Origin: Adiantum capillus-veneris
Lineage: Eukaryota; Streptophyta; Polypodiopsida; Polypodiales; Pteridaceae
Assembly (NCBI GenBank): GCA_014529385.2
Contig: CM043967.1
Location: 2,624,501-2,688,500, forward strand
Direction of reading: 5' to 3'
DNA: 64,000 nucleotides
The position numbers and the translations under genes are program-made. How positions within the stretch are numbered: the first letter of the stretch is position 1; each line of letters begins with the position of its first letter. The notes under the pieces were generated by a model that ran no database searches, was not told the origin of the DNA, and saw only the letters and a program-made list of their open reading frames with translations. Shown here in pieces: positions 57,009-64,000 of the stretch.

Positions 57009-57012
57009 TTAA
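57009..57012. repeat. TTAA target-site duplication, right
   Basis: Adjacent to CCAACCTAGTG; pairs with 55667-55670. Confidence 0.8.
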
Positions 57013-57960
57013 GGGGGCTAGACCAATTCTTCTTATGCATCACTGTATGGTAAATGTCTTTAGGATGGGGTTTCCATAAGAGACTGCTTCTGAGCCATTT
57101 CTAGGCATTCCAGTCAAACTCCGAATCACAGATAGGCATCACTATATTGTCAAGCTCTTTCCTCACTTTGTGGACTTAGCAAGACCTCCAAGCTATTCAG
57201 TTGGTACTGGGTAACCAGAAGGTCAATGGTTTTCTAACTCTTGTTGTCACTGTCCCAGAAGTGCCCCAGTCGATTCAAACCCTTATTATTCAACTTCTTA
57301 GCTGTCTCTATCCAACAAGACATTTGTGGCGGATCTACAACTTTGGAAAGTCAGGGGGACCAATGCAAAATGGAGTTCTTGAAGTATCTGGTTTCTTCCC
57401 CCCACTTTAAGACTCCTGCTGCTCTATTGCATTTTCTAACCAATTCTCATGAGCTACCCCCCAGGCTTAGGGTAGTCCACGTCACGGCTAACAGCTTGTC
57501 ATGAACCTCCACCCCTCTCCACTTTCCACCTTTCAAGCCAAGTTTAGCTGCTTCTATCATATCTTTGATCATGACAGCCCAAACTTGATCTTGTTTAGCC
57601 AAGGAAACAACAAACTTGGTGCAACAAGCTTCTGCATGGGCCACAGGGTTCAGAATTCTGAGGCTTCCTTGATTCCCCGACCGAGCAACTGATTCTCAAC
57701 TGGCCCATTGCCATGGCCTGGAGGATTTAGTGTTGTTTGCCCATAAAAACCTTTTCACTAGTTTTAAGAACTCTTTCCAGTGACACTTAGCCATCTTGAG
57801 AAGTGGGCTAATGAAGGCAATATAATGGTTGCTAATATGAAGTTCCTTGAAAGGAGAATCTACTTCACCTATAGGGGAAAGAACATGTATATAGATGCTA
57901 GTGAACGTGGTCGCACTATCCCCTTGTAAATCCTCCTGCTTTTGATAAATCAATGAAGAG
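57013..57960 (-). pseudogene. LINE ORF2, part before the insertion
   Basis: Minus-strand segments fit the region between LINE RT and the zinc domain. FLKLVKRFLWANNTKSSRPW (57696-57790) corresponds to the FLWG...W motif, and CTKFVVSLAKQDQVWAVMIK (about 57580-57620) to the KW...ES.W..VI segment. Frames change between them, so this part is damaged. It runs up to TTAA at 57009 in frame with 55666. The RT core would lie right of 57960, but there gypsy Gy-B sequence begins. Confidence 0.65.
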
Positions 57961-58024
57961 TTAAGTTTTTGCGTACATGATTTTTGACAAAGAGTCTAAA
58001 AGATCCTAATGTTTCATCAAATAT

Positions 58025-60898
58025 AAATGTTAGGAATCAAGAAGAGTTATACTTGTTTAATTTTCTAAAAGGATTCCAAGATGTGTTCATCGATGATATC
58101 GTTATGGACTTACATCCAAAATGAGGGGATGATGACCATCACATTGAGCTCCTTCCAGGAAGCTCACCGCCTAACAAGCCTCCTTATCAAGTCTCATAAG
58201 CTCAACAAGAGGAGATCATGAGACAAGTACATGAATTGGTAGACAAAGGGATGGCGAGGCCTAGTTCCTCTCCCTTTTGTTCTCGAGTCCTTTTAGTGCA
58301 AAACAAAGATGGTACATACTGTATCTGTGTGGACTATCGAGCACTAAACCATATCACTATCAAAAACAGATTTTCCGTGCCTCAAGTAGAAGATCTGTTT
58401 GATAAGCTACAAGGATCTACCTACTTCAGTAGGATTGACCTTAAAAGTGGCTATCATCATATAAGGATAGTGGATGAAGATATCCTCAAGACCACGTTTT
58501 GCACAACGCTTGGTCTTTATGAATATCTAGTCATGCCTTTTGGCTTGACTAATGCACCAACTACGTTCAATCGTTTAATGGAGAAAATTTTTAGACCTTA
58601 CCGCAAATTCACTGCAATGTTCTTTGATGATATCATCATCTACTCCAAGTCTTGGAGGAACACAAGCAACATCTCCAAGTGATTTTTTAAGCATTGAGGG
58701 AGAACAAGCTTTTTCTCAACCAAAAGAAAAGCAAATTTTTCCTTCAAGAGATTCAATACCTAGGTCATATTATCTCTCAAGATGGTATCCTAATGGATCC
58801 ATCAAAGTTAGAGGTAATAAAACCATGTCCTAATCCAAGAAATCTACTTGAGCTAAGAAGCTTTATTGGTATGTGCGCATACTATAGACACTTCATAGCA
58901 AAATTCTCTCAAATAGCAGGACCACTACATGACTTAACTAAGAAGAACGTTAAGTATGTATGGACTACTAAGGAGAAAAATGCTTTTGATAAGCTCAAAG
59001 AAAAGCTTACCTTCCAACCAGTCCTCATGCTTCCGGGTCTCTCAAAGCCATTTGAGGTACAATGTGATGCTCATGGTGATTGCTTTGGAGCAGTTTTGCT
59101 TCAAGAAGGGCATGCCATAGCATATGAGAGCCGAAGGCTCAATACTAATGAACGAGTCTTGGGCATTTATGAGAAAGAGCTTTTAGTTGTTCTACATGCC
59201 CTAAACACATGGATCAAGCACTATTTATTGGGGACTCCATTTATTCTACAAACCGACCACCAAAGTCTCAAGTATTTCATGACTCAAACCAAGCTTTCCG
59301 ACAAACAAATGAGGCGGGCAAATTTTCTTTCGCAATTTAAGTTCCATATTGCTCACATTGTTGGTAAGCACAATGAAGTGGCCGATGCACTTTCACGATG
59401 ACCAAAAGTTAATGCGGTGTCTATAGCTACTTACTATGATCTATCCTCTACGATAGATGAGTATGCTACTGACCCTAACTTTAGAGACATAATGTTAGCC
59501 CTTGCTTTGGGGAAGACAGAGGACCATTCACCTTGCAGAATTATTATCTTCTCCACGGCAATAGGCTATGTGTTACCCATTCCCTTCGTGAGAAAGTTAT
59601 GTATGAATCCCATACTCCTCCCTATGCGGGGCATAGAGGTATTCAACCTACTTTTTGAGGAGTAGAGACGTATTTCTATTGGCCTACCATGAAAGTAGAC
59701 ATACAAGAGTATGTTTCAAAATGCGTAGTATGCCAAAAGACCAAGGATGATAGAGGGAAGCAACCTGGATTACTCCAGACATTGCCTATCCCAAATTCAC
59801 CATAGGAGAGTATATCCATGGATTTCATCTTTGGATTACCCAAGTCTATCCATGGGAATACGGGAATATGGACAATAGTCGACAAGTTTAGCAAGCAAGC
59901 ACACTGTATTCCTATCAAAAAGACTATTAAGGCACACCAAATGGAAACTCTCTTCATATCTCATATTTTCAAACACCATGGATTACCAACATCCATCGTG
60001 TCAGATAGAGATCCTAGAATGGCCAGTAATTTCTGGAAAGGTCTCTTTGAAATCCTAGGAACAAGATTGAATTTCTCTTCGGCCTATCACCCACAAATGG
60101 ATGGCCAAAGTGAGATAGCCACTCTTACGATACTCGATCTACTCAAGACTTATGTTATCGAAGTAGATCAATGCTCACAATGGGAAAAGTACTTACCTCT
60201 TGTAGAGTGTGCGTACAATAATATTGTACATACTTCTACGGGAAATGCACCTTTTGAGATCATTGAGGGAAGACCTAAAAGTCCCTTGCTACTCAAAGTA
60301 CATGGGAAGATCTTCGCTGCCGATGAGTATAGCCGTGACCTACAAGAATCTTTTCAAAAGATTAAGGAGGCTATATCCATCTCTCAACAAAGGCAAAAAG
60401 CTGCTACTGACAAGCACAGAAGGGCCTTAACGTTCAAAGAAAATGATTGGGTCTTGCTTAAGTTTCCTAAGGCTCGATGGAGGCAAACCACGGGCAAAAA
60501 TCCTACGGGCCATCAAAAGTATTATGCTAAGCTAGAAAAAAGATACTATGGTCCTTTCCAAATTTTGAAGCCTATCAATAAGACGGCCTACCAACTCAAG
60601 TTGCCCAACCATTGGCTCATACACAATGCTTTTCATGTGAGCCTACTCAAGCCCTACAAAGGAGAGCCACCAAGTGAACCAATTATTGAAGACCCTCCCG
60701 AAGTTGAAGACCAAGAAGAGGTGCTAAACCCGAAGCTATTCTTTGGCATGAAGACAAGGTACTACGACATGGTAAGAATATCCGATGGTATCTTATTAAG
60801 TTCAAAAATTATCCTTTTGAAGATGCTAGATGGATGCAAGGAATACAGCTTAAGGATAGTATGAACCTTGTCAATGCTTACAATGCTACATTAGAGTA
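58025..60898 (+). pseudogene. Gy-B chromovirus pol: RT, RNase H, integrase, chromodomain
   Basis: RT starts near 58205 ([36 protein letters not shown]) with catalytic FFDD at 58620-58631. A frameshift near 58650 leads to the rest of RT (NKLFLNQKKSKFFLQEIQYL) and RNase H (FEVQCDAHGDCFGAVLLQ, LQTDHQSLKYF), closed by TGA at about 59398. A zinc motif region (FYWPTMK...CVVCQK), integrase core (MDFIFGLP, VSDRDPRM, AYHPQMDGQSE) and C-terminus (YYGPFQILKPINKTAYQLKL, NAFHVSLLKPYKG) follow. In another frame a chromodomain (YLIKFKNYPFEDARW) ends at 60898. Further stops lie at about 59663 and 59802. Gag and protease are missing. This is a dead, 5'-truncated copy. Confidence 0.9.
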
Positions 60899-61239
60899 GG
60901 CAAATGTACAAATTTCTTTTAAATGACCCATGTTTTTGTCTTATAAACCTAGTTCTCTTTTTAATTGTGCACAAATTTAAATAGTATGCATGCTTAGAAT
61001 CATGTTTGTGATGACGACGTCTCTCAAACACCAAGTAGCATTTGTCACTCTACTTTGGGAGAATGAAATGGACTAAAGAGTAAACATGCTTGCGGCAGCT
61101 ATGTCTCCCAAGCACCAAATGGTTAATCATCCATCTTGGAAAGATGTCGTAGGGTAAAAAGGGATCCTCTACCCGCTAAGTGAGATTGACTAATGACTAA
61201 GGCTTTATCTCTTCTACCTCATAGTCGAGAATGACTATG
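60899..61239 (+). other. Gy-B 3' untranslated region
   Basis: Non-coding sequence between the pol stop and the polypurine tract. CTTCTACCTCATAGTC and its reverse complement GACTATGAGGTAGAAG at 61212-61248 form an inverted repeat just before the LTR. Confidence 0.7.
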
Positions 61240-61258
61240 AGGTAGAAGAGAGAGGTAA
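61240..61258 (+). promoter_or_regulatory. Gy-B polypurine tract
   Basis: GAGGTAGAAGAGAGAGGTAA immediately precedes the LTR start TGTCATAA. Confidence 0.75.
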
Positions 61259-62460
61259 TGTCATAAAATCTAATATCTAACCAACCCAAATGATTTTCTC
61301 ATACTAAACTGATCATTTAATGTGGGAGAATAAACGCAAACAAGGGTTAAGATATTGACATGTGCTTATAGATCTATCTCAACACGGGGCCAAGTCTGAA
61401 GGGGTCCAAATGATAGATGGTCTATCAAAGAGTAATGCTAACCAATGGAGCATAAGACCTTAGGGTTAGCTTCATTGAAGACCTCCAATGATTATTATAA
61501 AAGTCCTTTGACCTTAGGTAAGCTAGGGTTGAGCTTGAGGCTCGCTTGAGGTGGGAACCCGGCCCAAGCTTAAGGTGCTTGAGGTGCTTGTCGTGCTTGA
61601 TGACTAAGGTGCTTGAGGTGCCTGATGACTAAGATGCTTGAGGTGCTTGATGATTGAGATGCTTGAGGTGCTTGTCATGCTTGAGATGCTAGGACTGTAC
61701 TTGAGGTGAGAACCCAGCCCAAGCTTGAGGGGCTTAAGGGCCAAGCTTGTGGTGAGAACTAGGTCCAAGGTTGAGGGGCTTGAGGTGGCACAAAAGTCAA
61801 AGCTAATCCCTACAAGAGGGGGGATGAGAGAGATCACACACACACTCACACAAGGCATGCTTGGTACAAAGAAAGCAAAAGGGACACTTGTCAAGTTCCT
61901 CCTCATGTTGCCCTCATGGTGTGCCTAAAACCTATTGGTTGGCCACCCAAGGGGTCCAATGATAAATTAGAAGATTTAATTAATTGTTATTACATTTATC
62001 AAGTCCTCTCTCTCAAAGGGGAAAGGGAGACACTTGTCCCAAGGCTACCCTTGTTACTTGATTTACCTCCTGCTTGTGATTGGCTAGGCCTGGAGGGGTC
62101 CAATGAGCTTCAAGCATGAGCTACAAGGGGGGGTCGACCAAGGAAGCTAGGGGCTTGCTTAGGGGGTATACTCTCCCACACACACTCACACACACCCTCA
62201 TTGTGTGAAGTGCAAAGTGCAAGAGCTCCCTCTCCTTCTCCAAGCAAGTAGAGAGGTTGAGAGCCTACACCAACACTCTTGGCTATGGAGTGCAAATCCA
62301 ACCAAGAGCCATGCTTCAATGCTTAAGCTTGGCAGATTCTCCATCTTCATTACTATGCTATTATGTATGCTAGCAAGAAGAGTGATGATAAGTGAGGAAC
62401 TAATTCTTTCTTCTATGAAATTTTTCGTCTTCCTCTTCCCTACCCTCATTCCCTGCTAGC
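61259..62460 (+). mobile_element. Gy-B 3' LTR (right end uncertain)
   Basis: Starts TGTCATAAAATCTAATATC after the polypurine tract. It matches 1946-878 in inverted orientation at both its start and at about 62250-62320. The CA end could not be fixed; 62330-62460 is a plausible range. It contains a local minisatellite (61570-61690). Confidence 0.7.
61570..61690 (+). repeat. Minisatellite in the Gy-B LTR
   Basis: Variants of GGTGCTTGAGGTGCTTG(A)TGACTAA repeat about every 15-30 bases. The related reversed LTR at 878-1946 lacks this expansion. Confidence 0.8.
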
Positions 62461-62900
62461 TCTCTCCACCTTCGAAGGTGTTTGAGTTCTTGGGACTGAG
62501 GCTTGGGATAGTTAATGCTTTCCTCAAAGTTTATGTTATGCTTGTGATGCATGAAGCTTTCCATCTTCATTGCATCACCTAGGTCACAAGGAACGCAAAG
62601 ATTGTATTGTAACAAGTCTCTCTTGATATGAGAAATCATAATACAATTGCCTATTGGAGGGGGGACCGAGACCGGCTCCACATAAATCTGACCCTCAATT
62701 GTTATCATGTTCTCTAAATTCTCTCTCTTGCAAAAGTATTGTTCATGCCAAGTTAACAAAATGCTATGTTTATGTTACTACCATCAATTATGTTCACCCG
62801 CTATGCTCACAAAGTAACTTCACTAAAGTACTCTCTCTAATTTCCGTTACTCTCAAGTTAGTAGGCCAATTCCATTACATAGCTAAATAATATATTCTAT
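62461..62900. other. No recognised gene
   Basis: Minus frame 62400-62759 is open for 119 codons but has no known motif. Confidence 0.4.
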
Positions 62901-63049
62901 TTATTGCTAAAAATCTAGTCATCAACAATTATCCATGATATATTTATATGATCATATATATGACCAAAATATATATGCATATTTGATTGCATATGACACC
63001 AACGATTTAGATGACCATGAGCATTGTCTATGTTGTGAGGCTCAACCAT

Positions 63050-63740
63050 ATATACATGTATTCAAAACTATATTTACACCACAAATCGTGTATGTCATGG
63101 AAAACAAGACCCTTACCAAGTATGGCATAGGCCTTTTTCACTAAAGAAACATTTGTTTGCATGGTCTTGGAGACCATAGACTTACCCAACCATAAAGGTG
63201 GCCTATTTAACATACACTTGGACCATAGACCTTAGACTCCATTTGATTATATACACATGTGTTTAACACTATATATACACATGTATAGAACATTGTATAT
63301 GCACCACAAACCATAAGCACAACCCTCTCAAAACTCATAATTCATATACAAGATTTGATCGATATGACCATAAATATGTATAAGCCCATACATATACAAC
63401 CATAGACATATATGACAATGCAAATGGCCCTATTTGACCATACACACATGTTCCAGAATACTATATATGCATCACATGCCATAAACATGAACCTCCCAAA
63501 CCTTATAACCATGTATGTGACCTTTTAAGCACATAAACATGGACATGCACCTGAACGGCCCTAAACATGTGTAGAACCATAGATATATACAACCATAAAC
63601 ATTGCCTATTTGAACATACACATGTCTCCACAATATGTACGCATCGTAGACCATAAACTCAACCCTCTTAAACCTCATAACCAAATATGTCACCATATAA
63701 AAGAATAACCATAGACCATCTATACTATATATAATGGAGC
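63050..63740. repeat. Degenerate tandem repeat, unit about 170 bp
   Basis: The phrase GCACCACAAACCATAA(N)CACAACC recurs in worn form at 63301, 63469 and 63641, and more weakly at about 63077. It is separated by ACATATATGACCATA-like sequence. AT-rich, not coding. Confidence 0.6.
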
Positions 63741-64000
63741 TTAAAATTTTCAAGGAAGGGGAGACCCTCCAAGTGTCACACTCTGCTTCATTTCAAAGAG
63801 AACCTTTAGGAAACGTTTAATTTGAAATGCAAAAGTGAAGGGTGAGTACTAAGATGGTAAAAAATGAAAAAACTTTTAAATTTACAGTAGGAGTTTCACT
63901 CTAGCCCTCAAATTTCAAGGCTGACCAGTGCCTGCTTTTGTTTTTGAAAACCATTCGAAGGGTGGTTTTTCTTTACATTTTGAAGGCCATAAAGAAATTC
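63741..64000. other. No recognised gene
   Basis: Anonymous sequence at the right edge of the window. Confidence 0.5.

Overview
This window is nuclear DNA of a land plant with a repeat-rich, probably very large genome. The plant assignment rests on a chlorophyll a/b-binding (LHCB) gene fragment, an AP2/ERF domain, CACTA transposons with TNP2- and Transposase_24-like genes, and LTR retrotransposons with an initiator-Met tRNA primer site. The many long uninterrupted GT and GA tracts would suit a fern or similar large-genome lineage, but that is a guess; the species cannot be named from the sequence. I see no intact, expressed-looking host gene. Nearly everything is mobile DNA, nested several layers deep, plus two decayed host-gene fragments.

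Layout. 1-749: a dispersed unit (R) in its uninterrupted form. 750-2435: a GT tract, then a reversed gypsy LTR, then the reversed 5' end of a copia element (LTR and primer site). 2436-6900: mostly anonymous, with a decayed LINE near 5.1-5.65 kb. 7153-8291: a tRNA-derived SINE with 19-bp target duplications, followed by the 3' end of a LINE. 8545-9021: a frameshifted AP2/ERF gene. 10.86-15.80 kb: two copies of a 1.9-kb unit (D) bounded by microsatellites. 16.06-16.35 kb: the LHCB fragment. 16.68-24.58 kb: a gypsy chromovirus (Gy-A) with a CACTA element (CACTA-1) inserted in its reverse transcriptase; the gypsy/CACTA junction is itself duplicated upstream of gag. 25.9-26.2 kb: a 75-bp minisatellite. 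27.4-28.0 kb: copia gag and LTR pieces. 28553-35584: a complete CACTA element (CACTA-2) with a TGA target duplication, decayed transposase genes and a telomere-like satellite. 36-37.1 kb: four dispersed copies of a roughly 20-bp palindrome.

40.7-52.7 kb is a second nest. Two copies of unit R flank a 5'-truncated copia element whose pol frame is open. Inside the second R copy sits a 5.2-kb insertion: an LTR element with a broken gag, an intact 471-codon acidic reading frame, no recognisable pol, and a third LTR in inverted orientation. 55.1-58.0 kb is a reversed LINE interrupted by a 1338-bp element with inverted ends and TTAA target duplications. 58.0-62.3 kb is a 5'-truncated gypsy chromovirus (Gy-B). 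The window ends in AT-rich degenerate tandem repeats.

Functionally there is no cooperating gene set. What stands out is the rearrangement history: paired filled and empty sites within one window, inverted LTRs, and repeated use of GT or GA tracts as junctions.
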